A DNA stretch of 64,000 nucleotides from Gordonia hankookensis (GCF_014673215.1 NZ_JACWMS010000005.1:186001-250000); one strand, 5' to 3'; positions 26,780 to 35,964 are shown, numbered from the stretch's first letter. Numbers and translations are program-made. Notes: generated by a model from the letters alone, not told the origin.

Positions 26780-28081
26780 ATGTTCCCGAAGTACGGTGTC
26801 CCCGACAGCGCCAACACGGCATGGATGCTCACGGCGTTCGCGCTCGTGCTGCTCATGACCCCTGCCCTCGCCTTGTTCTACGGCGGCATGGTCAGATCCA
26901 AGAGCGTCCTGAACATGATGATGATGTGTCTGTCGGCGATCCCGATCGTGTGGATCATCTGGGTCGTCGTGGGCTACTCCCTCGCGTTCGGCGACGATCA
27001 CGCCGGGCTGATCGGTGGCTTCGGCTCCTTCCCCGGCCTCCATCACACCTACGGCCACGACCCCGCGCACCCGACCGGTATACCCCTCGTCGGGACCATC
27101 CCGGCGATCCTCTTCGTCGCATTCCAGGCCGGCTTCGCGATGGTGACGGTCGCGCTGATCGCGGGTGCTGTGGCTGACCGTATGCGTTTCATCTCGTGGG
27201 TGATCTTCGCTGCGGTCTGGTCGTTGGTCGTCTACGTCCCGATTGCCCACTGGGTGTTCAGTGCGCCCGGCCTGACCGAGGAGAGCGGCGGCTGGATCGT
27301 CTCCCACCTCAAGGCGATCGACTTCGCCGGTGGAACGGCGGTCGAGATCAATTCAGGCGCCTCGGCGCTGATCCTGGCACTGTTCCTGGGGCGCCGCCGC
27401 GGCTGGCCCAAGGATCCGATGCGACCGCACAACCTCCCGTTCGTCATGCTCGGTGCCGGTCTCCTGTGGTTCGGATGGTTCGGCTTCAATGCGGGTTCTG
27501 CGCTGGAGGCGAACGGTTCGGCCGCGATGATCGCGGTCAACACGCTGGGCGCGGGCGCCGCATCGATGGTCGCGTGGCTCGTCGTCGAGCAGGTACGCCA
27601 CGGCCGTCCGACATCATTCGGCGCGGCATCGGGAGTGATCGCAGGCCTCGTCGCGATCACCCCCTCCTGCTCGGCGGTGACTCCCGTGGGCGCACTGGCA
27701 GTCGGTGCGGCGGCGGGTGCGGTCAGTTCGTACGCCATCGAATTGAAGTTCCGCTGGCGCTACGACGACTCGCTCGACGTCGTCGGCGTGCATTTCGTCA
27801 GCGGCGTGGTCGGCATGCTGATGATCGGGCTCGTCGCCTCACATTCGGCACCGGCCGGCGTCGACGGACTCTTCTACGGTGGCGGTATCGATCAACTGTG
27901 GCGGCAGGCCGTCGCGGTGATCGCCGTACTCGCGTACGCCGCCGCGGTCACGAGTGTCATCGCGCTGGCCCTCAGGTACACGATCGGGCTGCGGGCCGAC
28001 CGCGAGCACGAAATCGACGGAATCGACGACGGCCAGCATGCCGAGTCCGCCTACGACTTCCAACCGTCCGGCGGCGGCTAG
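26780..28081 (+). CDS. amt: Amt/Mep/Rh ammonium transporter with Glu in place of the first twin His
   Basis: 433 residues from the ATG at 26780, which follows GGAAGG by 5 bases; an ATG at 26762 lacks a ribosome site. DSANTAWMLTAFALVLLMTPALALFYGGMVR is the family N-terminus, and about eleven helices follow. FQAGFAMVTVALIAGAVADRMRF holds the Phe gate region. In E. coli AmtB the twin histidines are in TVVHINAA and FGVHGV; here the first reads TAVEINSG, so it is Glu189, and the second is kept as His338. Fungal Mep1/Mep3 use Glu there too. No glnK or glnD adjoins. Transports ammonium across the inner membrane. Confidence 0.93.
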   Translation: MFPKYGVPDSANTAWMLTAFALVLLMTPALALFYGGMVRSKSVLNMMMMCLSAIPIVWIIWVVVGYSLAFGDDHAGLIGGFGSFPGLHHTYGHDPAHPTGIPLVGTIPAILFVAFQAGFAMVTVALIAGAVADRMRFISWVIFAAVWSLVVYVPIAHWVFSAPGLTEESGGWIVSHLKAIDFAGGTAVEINSGASALILALFLGRRRGWPKDPMRPHNLPFVMLGAGLLWFGWFGFNAGSALEANGSAAMIAVNTLGAGAASMVAWLVVEQVRHGRPTSFGAASGVIAGLVAITPSCSAVTPVGALAVGAAAGAVSSYAIELKFRWRYDDSLDVVGVHFVSGVVGMLMIGLVASHSAPAGVDGLFYGGGIDQLWRQAVAVIAVLAYAAAVTSVIALALRYTIGLRADREHEIDGIDDGQHAESAYDFQPSGGG

Positions 28082-28312
28082 CAGGTCTTACGAACCTGTC
28101 GGTGCGGCAGGGGTATTCAACGAATCGCTGCCGACGACCACGTGTCGGAGGCTGCTCGTCGCCACTCTCGCTCGGCACTCGCCTGGCACGAGCCTCAGAA
28201 TTCTTTCTGGCAAACCCTGTATTTGCCGACGTTGTTCTCGTTACCGTCGTCCAGGGTGCGCCTCGTGCGTCTACCCGCCAGGTAAGTGCTCTGAGAAACC
28301 GAAAGGGACATC

Positions 28313-28954
28313 ATGAAGCAGACCACTCGACGGGTTGTCGCCATTGCTGCGGCTGCCTCGATCGCCACGCTCGGTGTGGCAGCTTGTAGCGACGACAGCA
28401 ACAGTGATTCATCGACATCGTCAGCGGCATCGTCGGCGGTGATGGGTTCGGAGTCGGGTGCATCGGGCTCCGCTGAGGCGTCCGGCGAGGCCTCCGGTGC
28501 GAACGGCTCCGTCGAACTGACAGCTGCCGACGGCACCAAGGTGACGCTGTCCGGCCCGATCGCCGCGAAATATCAGACGGCAACGGAGAAACAGAAGACC
28601 GACCTCGGTGCTCCGAAGACCGGTGCGGATGCCTCGGGCACCGGGGACAACGGTGTGGTGTTCCAGCAGTTCGACGGCGGGGTCATCACCGCCAAGAACG
28701 CTGACGCCGGTACACCTGCGTACGTCACGTGGGGCAAGATCCGTGACGCGTGGAACGTTCCGCGCGATGAGACGGGCAAGCCTGCGCCCGATGGCAAGGG
28801 CGGGTCGCAAGGACCGCTCGGCGTCGCCACCAGCGACGAAACCGATGCGGATGGCGTCAAGACGTCGACGTTCGAACACGGCAAGATCACCTGGACCGAA
28901 TCGACCGATCAGGTCGAGGTCACCGTCAACGGCACGGTGGTGCCGGCTCAGTAG
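28313..28954 (+). CDS. LGFP-repeat lipoprotein
   Basis: 213 residues. The lipobox is LGVAAC (Cys25), after a basic n-region and hydrophobic core; a long Ser/Ala/Gly linker follows (30-65). Two LGFP-like repeats are seen: LGAPKT...GVVFQQFDGGVITA...YVTWGKIRDAW and LGVATSDE...TFEHGKITW. LGFP repeats occur in wall-associated proteins of Corynebacteriales (Mycobacteriales) and are thought to bind wall polymers. Good AAAGGGA ribosome site. Outer face of the membrane, lipid anchored. Confidence 0.85.
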   Translation: MKQTTRRVVAIAAAASIATLGVAACSDDSNSDSSTSSAASSAVMGSESGASGSAEASGEASGANGSVELTAADGTKVTLSGPIAAKYQTATEKQKTDLGAPKTGADASGTGDNGVVFQQFDGGVITAKNADAGTPAYVTWGKIRDAWNVPRDETGKPAPDGKGGSQGPLGVATSDETDADGVKTSTFEHGKITWTESTDQVEVTVNGTVVPAQ

Positions 28955-28973
28955 CTGCTGACCTCAGGCCGTC

Positions 28974-29008
28974 TGCGCCCCATCCGCATCTGACGCGGAT
29001 GGGGCGCA
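28974..29008 (+). terminator. strong hairpin after the LGFP lipoprotein gene
   Basis: A perfect stem of 14 base pairs (arms 28974-28987 and 28995-29008) closes a 7-base loop, 20 bases past the stop. No U tract follows, as is common for actinobacterial terminators. Confidence 0.75.
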
Positions 29009-29249
29009 TCCGTCTTTCGCCTCGCGACAACGAACTCCCCGTAATCGTCTGCGAGAGTGCGAGATGCCGCTGCTTCCGGCCCGGTGAAGCCAATCTCTCG
29101 TGTTGGTCCTCCTGGTGGCCAGAACCAGGCTAAAGTCCGCACTACGTAGTCGCGCCAGGACGGGTGAGCACCCGACCGCCCGCTCTATGCCTGGTCGCCG
29201 CGACACTCGGGCGGCCAACCGAACAACCACCTTCGACGGCGGAGATGAG

Positions 29250-30035
29250 ATGGACCTCGGTCTTGCTGGACGGCTCGCAGTTGTCACCGGAGCGAGCAAG
29301 GGCATCGGGCTGGCGGTGACAACAGCGTTGACCGACGAGGGAGTTCACGTCGTGGCGGGTTCACGAAGCCGGGGACCCGAACTGGCGACACTGGAGGACG
29401 CAGGTCTCGTCACCCATGTGGCGGCCGATCTGTCGACGCCAGAGGGCCCGATCGCGCTGATCAACCGCGCCGAAGAGCTCGGTGGTGTCGACATCCTCGT
29501 CAACAATGCCGGCGCGGTGACACCCCGTCCCGATGGGTTCATCAGTGTCACAGACGAACAGTGGCTGGCGTCCTGGACTCTCGGTGTGATGGCGACGGTG
29601 CGAACCACCAGGGCTGCGATACCGCAGATGATCAGGCGCGGTGGCGGATCCGTGGTCACGGTCGGTTCGGTCAACGCGTTCCTGCCGGATCCCGGCGTGA
29701 TCGACTACAGCGCCGTCAAGGCCGCGGTGACCAACCTCTGCAAATCCCTGTCGAAAGAGTACGGCGCGCAGAACATCCGGGTGAACACGATCAGCCCGGG
29801 GCCTGTCGCGACGTCGCTCTGGCTCGGCAAGGATGGGGTGGCCGAGTCGATCGCACGTGCCGCAGGCGGATCGGCCGACGACGTGGCGCAGCACGCGGCG
29901 GCAGAGTCCGTGACGGGGCGTTTCACCACCCCGCAGGAAGTGGCCGACCTCGTCGTGTACCTGACGAGCGACAGGTCGGCGAACGTGACCGGCGCCGACT
30001 TCACGATCGACGGCGGGTTGATCACCACGCTGTGA
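29250..30035 (+). CDS. short-chain dehydrogenase/reductase
   Basis: 261 residues from the ATG at 29250 with GGAGATGAG upstream; the longer frame adds only a basic leader. GASKGIG is the cofactor motif, NNAGAV follows, and Ser (VGSVNAF) and YSAVK form the catalytic set. It is probably a 3-oxoacyl-ACP/steroid-type reductase of the classical family, NAD(P)-dependent. The next gene starts 62 bases downstream and may share its transcript. Confidence 0.9.
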   Translation: MDLGLAGRLAVVTGASKGIGLAVTTALTDEGVHVVAGSRSRGPELATLEDAGLVTHVAADLSTPEGPIALINRAEELGGVDILVNNAGAVTPRPDGFISVTDEQWLASWTLGVMATVRTTRAAIPQMIRRGGGSVVTVGSVNAFLPDPGVIDYSAVKAAVTNLCKSLSKEYGAQNIRVNTISPGPVATSLWLGKDGVAESIARAAGGSADDVAQHAAAESVTGRFTTPQEVADLVVYLTSDRSANVTGADFTIDGGLITTL

Positions 30036-30096
30036 TCGACCGGATCACAAGACTCTTCACCACTTCGCCCAACCCATCGACGATCGGACCGAACTC

Positions 30097-30906
30097 ATGA
30101 GTGCAGACGTCAACAAGAGCAACCCGATTCTGTTCATCCACGGCCTGTGGATCCACGCGAGCGCCTGGGATCCCTGGATCGATTACGTCGGCCGGCACGG
30201 CTACACCGCCACGGCGCCCGGATGGCCGGGCGACCGCGAGACGGTTGCGCTGACCCGCGCCAACCCCGACGACATGAACGACGTTGGCATACAGCAGATA
30301 TGTGAGCACTATGCAGACTTGATCGGAACACCGGATGTCAAGCCGATCGCAATCGGGCACTCCTTCGGCGGGCTGATCGCGCAGGAATTGCTCGCCAACG
30401 ACCTCGTGGCAGCGGCGGTCGCGATCGATCCCGCGCCCATCAAGGGTGTCAAGGCCCTCCCCTTCTCCCAGCTGAAGTCGGCGTTCCCGGTGTTGTCGAA
30501 TCCGAATAACCGAAAGAAGGCTGTGTCATTGACGGCCAAGCAGTTCCACTACGGCTTCGGGAACACCCTCAGCGAGGAGGAGTCGGACGAGCTGTTCGAG
30601 AAGTGGACGATCCCGGGACCTGGCCGCCCGCTGTTCGAGGACGCCACCGCAAACTTTCACCGTTCATCTCCGGCTGCCGTGGAGACGCACGATGCGGTTC
30701 GGGGACCCCTGCTGTTGACCTCGGGCTCCGAGGATCACACCGTTCCGGCAAAGGTCACTCGCGAGGTGTTCGCCAAGTACTCCGGCGGCGTATCGGTCAC
30801 CGAGTATCAGGAGTTCGAAGGTCGCGGACACTCACTCACGATCGACGACGGATGGGAAGACGTCGCCAGTGCCGCGCTGACGTGGCTCGGTGACAAGGGG
30901 TTCTGA
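30097..30906 (+). CDS. alpha/beta hydrolase
   Basis: 269 residues. Oxyanion HGLW early, nucleophile elbow GHSFGG (Ser), SGSEDHTVP for the acid and GRGHSLTID for the His. These are all canonical, so it is a serine hydrolase (esterase or thioesterase). N-terminus shows no signal. Downstream of the SDR gene. Its 3' end overlaps the convergent TetR gene by 75 bases. Confidence 0.87.
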   Translation: MSADVNKSNPILFIHGLWIHASAWDPWIDYVGRHGYTATAPGWPGDRETVALTRANPDDMNDVGIQQICEHYADLIGTPDVKPIAIGHSFGGLIAQELLANDLVAAAVAIDPAPIKGVKALPFSQLKSAFPVLSNPNNRKKAVSLTAKQFHYGFGNTLSEEESDELFEKWTIPGPGRPLFEDATANFHRSSPAAVETHDAVRGPLLLTSGSEDHTVPAKVTREVFAKYSGGVSVTEYQEFEGRGHSLTIDDGWEDVASAALTWLGDKGF

Positions 30907-31614
30907 TCTCGGCGAACCATCGGCTTGCCGATGGTTCGCCAGTCCGGTGATCAACAGATGAAGACCGAACTCGAACTCGCTCTCGAGTGTCTGTTGTGGG
31001 AGATGTTCTGCGACGGCAACCGTCGCAGGTAACGCGGCACCGTCGAGGTCTCGGTAGAGCGAGGTCAGCCGGTCCGCCTCACGTTCTCGAGCGCCGCTGT
31101 GCCCGTCGAGTTGGGCGGCGAAGCCGATGACGTATCGGGCGAGCGTGGCGTAGGCCATCGAGGCCTCTGCAGGTGTGAACCCATGGTCGAGCAGCCTGGC
31201 GAGGATTCGTTCACGCATCAGCAGGGCATGTGGACCGATGGGTACTCGTTCGATGAGCAAAGGCGCCACGCCGCGATGTCGGCTGAGCACGGCAAACATG
31301 GCCTGTGCCGAGATGAGGCAGTCGGTCTGCCACGTGGCGCCGTCATCGAAATCGACGTGGATCTCGGCCAGTGTGTGGTCGACGACGTGTTCGATGAGCT
31401 CGGCCCGACCGGCAACCGCTCGGTAGAGCACGGTCGGACTGGTGTTCAACTGGCCGGCAAGTGACCGCATGGTCAGAGCGGAAACACCGTCGGCGTCGAC
31501 GATCTCACGCGCAGTCGCGACGATTCGCTCGAATGGCAGTCGCGGCCGGCCGGGCTGTCGTCGTGTCGAATGCGCATCCTCGTCGGCCACGTCCATGAGT
31601 CCAGTGTCCGGCAT
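30832..31614 (-). CDS. TetR-family regulator (TetR_C-like), divergent from a monooxygenase operon
   Basis: About 260 residues if the ATG at 31614 is used; TTG 31632 and ATG 31596 are alternatives. The HTH is LPFERIVATAREIVDADGVSALTMRSLAGQLNTSPTVLYRAVAGRAELIEHV. The last ~30 residues (after ITGLANHRQ) lie beyond the likely domain and are antisense to the upstream hydrolase gene, with a perfect hairpin inside. Two matching palindromes occupy the gap to the divergent operon, so this protein most likely represses itself and that operon. Confidence 0.85.
   Translation of the reverse strand: MPDTGLMDVADEDAHSTRRQPGRPRLPFERIVATAREIVDADGVSALTMRSLAGQLNTSPTVLYRAVAGRAELIEHVVDHTLAEIHVDFDDGATWQTDCLISAQAMFAVLSRHRGVAPLLIERVPIGPHALLMRERILARLLDHGFTPAEASMAYATLARYVIGFAAQLDGHSGAREREADRLTSLYRDLDGAALPATVAVAEHLPQQTLESEFEFGLHLLITGLANHRQADGSPRSEPLVTEPRQRGTGDVFPSVVDRE
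30911..30940. terminator. perfect inverted repeat between convergent genes, inside the TetR 3' coding end
   Basis: Arms of 14 bases (30911-30924 and 30927-30940) are separated by TT, 4 bases after the stop of the plus-strand hydrolase gene. It probably ends that transcript, and lies within the final codons of the minus-strand TetR gene. Confidence 0.65.
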
Positions 31615-31635
31615 GCCGATGACCGAATGCAATTA

Positions 31636-31652
31636 CGGTCACGTCGTTACCG
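31636..31652. promoter_or_regulatory. TetR operator candidate, copy 1
   Basis: CGGTCACGTCGTTACCG fits the palindrome CGGTNACGNCGTNACCG. It lies just upstream of the TetR gene start. A second copy is centred 44 bases away, about four helical turns. Confidence 0.7.
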
Positions 31653-31680
31653 GAGCGCCCTTGTCAACGCGCCTCATTTA

Positions 31681-31695
31681 GGTAACGATGTAACC
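31681..31695. promoter_or_regulatory. TetR operator candidate, copy 2
   Basis: GGTAACGATGTAACC matches the inner 15 bases of copy 1's consensus with one mismatch. It ends 3 bases before the ATG at 31699, so it overlaps the start of the hydrolase gene's transcript, and the mRNA may be leaderless or nearly so. Confidence 0.65.
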
Positions 31696-31698
31696 GTT

Positions 31699-32556
31699 AT
31701 GGTCATATCGAAGACGCGGCCCGCCGACTACATTGCCGACGACTCCCGGTTCGCCGTGGTGGACGATCTCCATGTCCACTACAAACGGGCGGGACATGGA
31801 GTCCCGGTATTGCTGCTGCACGGCAGCGGATCCTCGCTGCAGTCGTTTGACCGAACTGCGAACAACCTGACGGAGGCGTTCGACATCATCCGTCCGGATC
31901 TGCCGGGCTTCGGACTGACCGGCCCCCGGTCGGATCGGGACTACCGGATCTCGGCGCTCACTGCGACGGTTGCCGGTTTCATCGATGCGCTGGGTCTGGC
32001 GAAACCCGTCGTGGTCGGGAACTCACTGGGTGGAAACATCGCGTGGAACCTCGCTGTAGACCACCCGGATCGTGTGAGGGGGCTGGTGCTGGTCAACGCG
32101 ACCGGCTATCCCGGCAAGTCGCTTCCGCTCGCGCTTCGGTTGGCGCGCAATCCGATCGGCCGCGCGTTGCTGACCCACGCGAACTCGACCGGTGCTGTTG
32201 CCCGACATCTGCGGTCGATCGTCGGTCCGGGGTCGACGCAGGTTGTCGACGCCGCGATGGTCCAGCGGGTGCATGCCATGATGACCCGGCCCGGTAATCA
32301 GCAGGCATTCATCGATTTCGCGTGCACTGACCAGGTCGACCGCACCACGGAGCTCCCTGGGATTCGCATGCCGACACTCGTCCTCCGCAGCGCCGACATC
32401 GACGGGCAACACTTCGCTCGAGACATCCCGGATGCCAGGGAAGCGGTGAATTCGCAGACCGGACACCTGATCCCGGATGAGGATCCCGACTGGCTCAGCG
32501 ACCGGATCCGAGACTTCGCCACCCGGACACTGCTCGCCGACGATACGGACAACTGA
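31699..32556 (+). CDS. alpha/beta hydrolase (meta-cleavage hydrolase-like), first gene of the monooxygenase operon
   Basis: 285 residues from the ATG at 31699; earlier starts would run through the operators. LHGSGSS is the oxyanion segment, VGNSLGG the nucleophile elbow (Ser in GNSLGG, the form seen in MhpC/BphD C-C hydrolases), and SADIDGQHF plus QTGHLIPDED the acid and His. Family substrates are ring-cleavage products or esters. The stop overlaps the ATG of the next hydrolase by one base. Confidence 0.87.
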   Translation: MVISKTRPADYIADDSRFAVVDDLHVHYKRAGHGVPVLLLHGSGSSLQSFDRTANNLTEAFDIIRPDLPGFGLTGPRSDRDYRISALTATVAGFIDALGLAKPVVVGNSLGGNIAWNLAVDHPDRVRGLVLVNATGYPGKSLPLALRLARNPIGRALLTHANSTGAVARHLRSIVGPGSTQVVDAAMVQRVHAMMTRPGNQQAFIDFACTDQVDRTTELPGIRMPTLVLRSADIDGQHFARDIPDAREAVNSQTGHLIPDEDPDWLSDRIRDFATRTLLADDTDN

Positions 32557-33443
32557 TGCGATATTTCACCACTCGCGCCGAAGGTGCCGCCCTCGACGAT
32601 GCTCTGCGCGATGAGGTCCGGGGTGAATTCGTCACCACCGGTGCGGGATTGACTCACTACGAATTGCGTGGCCCCGCCCGAGGGGAACTGGTGTTGCTCG
32701 TCGGCGGTCTCACGGTTCCGTTGTACTACTGGGATCGGTTCGCGATCCAACTGCACGCGCACGGTTATCGGACCCTCGCCTTCAGTCTCTACGGTCGCGG
32801 CTATTCCGATCGGGTCGCCACCACCTACGACGAGGCCCTACTGGTCGGGCAGATCGCCGGTTTGTGCGCTGCCTTGGACGTGCAGCCCCGTCATGTGGTC
32901 GGGTCCTCGTTGGGTGCGCTCGTCGCGATGTCGTATGTCCGTGACCACTCCCCTGCGGTCGACTCGGTCAGCTTGGTCGGTCCCGCCGGCATGGAACGGC
33001 GGTTACCCCGTGGCGCAGGTCTGTTGCGGTATGGCAGCCTCGGTTGGCTGCTGGGCAAAGTGGTCGGCGATCGCATGCTCGAACAGCATCTGGGCCACAA
33101 CGTCGAGCAGGAGGCCCTGGCGGCGCAACTCTCCGAGATGGTGCGTACGTGCTATCGCGTCGACGGATCGCTGTACTCCCTCTGCTCGACAGTCGCCGAC
33201 TACCCTCTCGTCGATCGGCACGACCTGTACCGTGACCACCGGTCGTCGGGTGTCCCCACTCTGCTGGTCTGGGGCGCCGAGGATGATGTGACGCCCATCG
33301 GCCGACTGCCCGAAGTAGAGACACTCCTCGGGCCCTCGCACACCCACGTCATAGGCAACTGCGGACACATGGCTTCCTTCGAGCGGCCCGCCGACGTCGC
33401 TGCCGTCTTCACCACCTTCCTCACCTCACTCTCGGAGCGCTGA
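32556..33443 (+). CDS. alpha/beta hydrolase, second gene of the operon
   Basis: 295 residues. GGLTVPLYYW is the oxyanion segment, VGSSLGA the nucleophile elbow, WGAEDDVTP the acid and NCGHMASFERP the His. It shares the hydrolase fold with the upstream gene but is not a close copy. TGATG joins the two starts and stops, so they are translationally coupled. No export signal. Confidence 0.88.
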   Translation: MRYFTTRAEGAALDDALRDEVRGEFVTTGAGLTHYELRGPARGELVLLVGGLTVPLYYWDRFAIQLHAHGYRTLAFSLYGRGYSDRVATTYDEALLVGQIAGLCAALDVQPRHVVGSSLGALVAMSYVRDHSPAVDSVSLVGPAGMERRLPRGAGLLRYGSLGWLLGKVVGDRMLEQHLGHNVEQEALAAQLSEMVRTCYRVDGSLYSLCSTVADYPLVDRHDLYRDHRSSGVPTLLVWGAEDDVTPIGRLPEVETLLGPSHTHVIGNCGHMASFERPADVAAVFTTFLTSLSER

Positions 33444-33449
33444 ATCCTG

Positions 33450-34991
33450 ATGACCTCCACTGAAGCCGTCGATGTCCTGATCGTCGGTGCAGGGCCGACC
33501 GGAACCACGCTCGCGATCGACCTCGTCCGCCGCGGGCATTCAGTCCGGATCATCGATCGAGCCCCCGGCGGCTTCGAAGGCTCGCGCGCCAAGGGAATTC
33601 AGCCGCGCACCCTCGAGGTCTTTGCCGACCTCGGCGTCATCGACGAGATCGAAGCCGGGGGCAGTACCTACCCGCCCATGGGTATCCACCTCGGCCCACT
33701 CACCATTCCGAAGCGAATGGTGACCGTCGAGGACCCGAGCACCGAGGTGCCATACCCGAGTACCTGGCTCATTCCCCAGCACAGCACCGTCGCTGCCCTT
33801 CATGCACGACTCGGCACCCTCGGTACCACGGTCGCTTATCGGACCGAACTGATCGACCTCGATCAGAACGATGAGTCGGTGACGGCCACCATCGTCGACG
33901 CCGATGGGACCACAGAGACCTGCGCACGGTTCGTCGTGGGCGCGGACGGCGGCGGTAGCAGTGTCCGGAAATCGCAAGCGATCCCGTTCGAGGGGACCAC
34001 CGATGACGCGGACCGGATGATCATCCTCGACGCCGTCACACATGGACTGAGGCGCGACCGCTGGCATATCTGGCCCGCTCTGGGAGGCAGGTTCACCGGC
34101 GCATGCCCACTCCCGAATTCCGAGCAGTTCCAATGGATGATCCGCATCCGCGACGACGACATCGTCGATCTGGCCGACGACGCACTCACCGATCTCATCC
34201 GCACCCGCACCCGCAACGGTCGGATGCAGCTTGGTGCGATCTCCTGGAAATCGGTGTTTCGCCCCAATATCCGGCTCGCGCAACGCTATCGCGACCGTCG
34301 GGTCTTTGTCGCAGGCGACGCCGCCCACGTCCACACCCCGGCCGGGGCACAAGGCCTCAATACCGGTGTGCAAGATGCGTACAACCTCGGCTGGAAACTC
34401 TCCCAGGTACTCGCCGGGGCACCGGAACGCCTGCTGGATACCTATGAGGCCGAACGGCAACCGATCGCCGCACATGTTCTCGGACTGTCCACGAAGAACT
34501 ACGACAAGCTCACCAAGCTCGATCCGTCCGCACTCAAGCGAGGCGACGACGAACGCCAGCTGAGCATCACCTACCGGGGCGGGCCATTGGCCCCGGTGGA
34601 CGCAGAATCCACCCGCACCCTGCAGGTGGGCGATCGCGCCCCTGATGCCCGGCTGCTGAAAGCCGACGGAGGCGGTCCGATGCGCCTCTTCGAGCTCTAC
34701 GCGGGCCCGCATTTCACAGTGGTCGGCCACGGACCCACCGCGGCCGCGCATCTCAGCCACGTCACATGGCCCAGCGTCGGTGCGCGACTGCGCACCGTGG
34801 CCGTCAATTCAGCACAGGCCGAACTCGATGCCTCGACGGTGGTCCTCGCGGACATCGCCGGTGATTTCGCGACGACCTATGGGATCACCTCGGACACGAT
34901 GTTTCTGATCCGTCCGGACGGCTACATCGGTGCCATCGCTCACGATCTCGATGCCATGCTCGCCGCTGTCTCCGGACTGACCCCTGGTTGA
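33450..34991 (+). CDS. FAD-dependent aromatic monooxygenase (class A, phenol/3-HPP hydroxylase-like)
   Basis: 513 residues. GAGPTGTT near the N-terminus is the FAD Rossmann loop, GADGGGSSVR the DG motif, and VAGDAAHVHTPAGAQGLNTGVQDAYNLGWKL the GD motif with the flavin ribityl contact. The C-terminal ~120 residues are thioredoxin-like, as in phenol hydroxylase and MhpA relatives. It uses NAD(P)H and O2 to hydroxylate an aromatic or polyketide-like ring. Six bases after the second hydrolase gene, so it is the third gene of the TetR-controlled unit. Confidence 0.9.
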   Translation: MTSTEAVDVLIVGAGPTGTTLAIDLVRRGHSVRIIDRAPGGFEGSRAKGIQPRTLEVFADLGVIDEIEAGGSTYPPMGIHLGPLTIPKRMVTVEDPSTEVPYPSTWLIPQHSTVAALHARLGTLGTTVAYRTELIDLDQNDESVTATIVDADGTTETCARFVVGADGGGSSVRKSQAIPFEGTTDDADRMIILDAVTHGLRRDRWHIWPALGGRFTGACPLPNSEQFQWMIRIRDDDIVDLADDALTDLIRTRTRNGRMQLGAISWKSVFRPNIRLAQRYRDRRVFVAGDAAHVHTPAGAQGLNTGVQDAYNLGWKLSQVLAGAPERLLDTYEAERQPIAAHVLGLSTKNYDKLTKLDPSALKRGDDERQLSITYRGGPLAPVDAESTRTLQVGDRAPDARLLKADGGGPMRLFELYAGPHFTVVGHGPTAAAHLSHVTWPSVGARLRTVAVNSAQAELDASTVVLADIAGDFATTYGITSDTMFLIRPDGYIGAIAHDLDAMLAAVSGLTPG

Positions 34992-35049
34992 GGGCCGGTA
35001 CGGTTGAGCCACGGATGGTTCGACGACCGGGGCGAGATCGGAGCGAGCG

Positions 35050-35952
35050 ATGAAGGCGGCACGTTTCAGCAGGTTCGGCGGTCCCGAGGTCCTGGAGATC
35101 GCGGATCTTCCGGACCCCCACGCGGGACCGGGCCAGATCCGGATCGCCGTGCACGCTGCCGGCGTGAACGCCAGTGATTGGAAGAAGCGCAGCGGTCTGA
35201 TGGACCCCGATCTGCCGCAGACCATCGGTTATGAGGCAGCGGGCGTCGTCGACGAGATCGGTGACGGCGTCAGCGACGTGGCCATCGGGGATCGCGTATT
35301 CGGGTTCTCCGACGACGGTGCAGGCCAAGCGGAACTGGCCGTGCTGTCGCACTATGCCCCCATCCCGTCAACGCTCGGTTTTGCCGGGGCGGCAGCCCTG
35401 CCCGCAGCCGTCGAGACAGCCACCCGATCGCTCGACCAACTCGGTGTCTGCAGCGGTGGCACTGTGCTCATCAGTGGTGCCTCTGGCAGTGTCGGGAGTG
35501 CCGCGGTTCAGCTCTCGGTGGCCCGCGGCGCGCGTGTGATCGGGACCGCGAGTCCGGCCAATCATGAGTATCTGCGGACGTTGGGGGCGGAGCCCCTCGC
35601 CTACGGTGACGGACTTGTCGAGCGGGTGCGCGAGATGTCACCCGGCGGTGTCGACCTCGCGCTCGACGTGGCCGGAAGCGGTGTCCTGCCCGAACTCATC
35701 GAGCTCGCCGGTGGTGCGGACCACGTCGTGACCCTCGCCGATTTCGCCGGCGCACAGGACCATGGCGTGCGATTCAGCCGCGGCGACTCCGGGCGCGCCC
35801 TCCATGCGCTCGCCGGGATCGCCGACCTGGTCGATTCCGGACACTTCACACTTCCTGTGGCACAGGCGTTCCCGTTGACAGAGGTCGCCGAGGCGCACCG
35901 CTTCGGGGAGGAAGGGCACATCCGAGGAAAGATCGTGCTGCTGGTCGACTGA
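35050..35952 (+). CDS. quinone oxidoreductase-like MDR family protein
   Basis: 300 residues, zinc-free. N-terminus KAARFSRFGGPEVLEIAD; GVNASDWKKRSG; ISGASGSVGSAAVQLSVARGA is the NADPH-binding segment; the C-terminus ends EEGHIRGKIVLLVD, the family pattern. An NADPH-dependent enone/quinone reductase is most likely. A 58-base gap separates it from the monooxygenase gene, so it may be a fourth gene of the unit or independent. Confidence 0.87.
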   Translation: MKAARFSRFGGPEVLEIADLPDPHAGPGQIRIAVHAAGVNASDWKKRSGLMDPDLPQTIGYEAAGVVDEIGDGVSDVAIGDRVFGFSDDGAGQAELAVLSHYAPIPSTLGFAGAAALPAAVETATRSLDQLGVCSGGTVLISGASGSVGSAAVQLSVARGARVIGTASPANHEYLRTLGAEPLAYGDGLVERVREMSPGGVDLALDVAGSGVLPELIELAGGADHVVTLADFAGAQDHGVRFSRGDSGRALHALAGIADLVDSGHFTLPVAQAFPLTEVAEAHRFGEEGHIRGKIVLLVD

Positions 35953-35964
35953 CCTTCGCGAACA

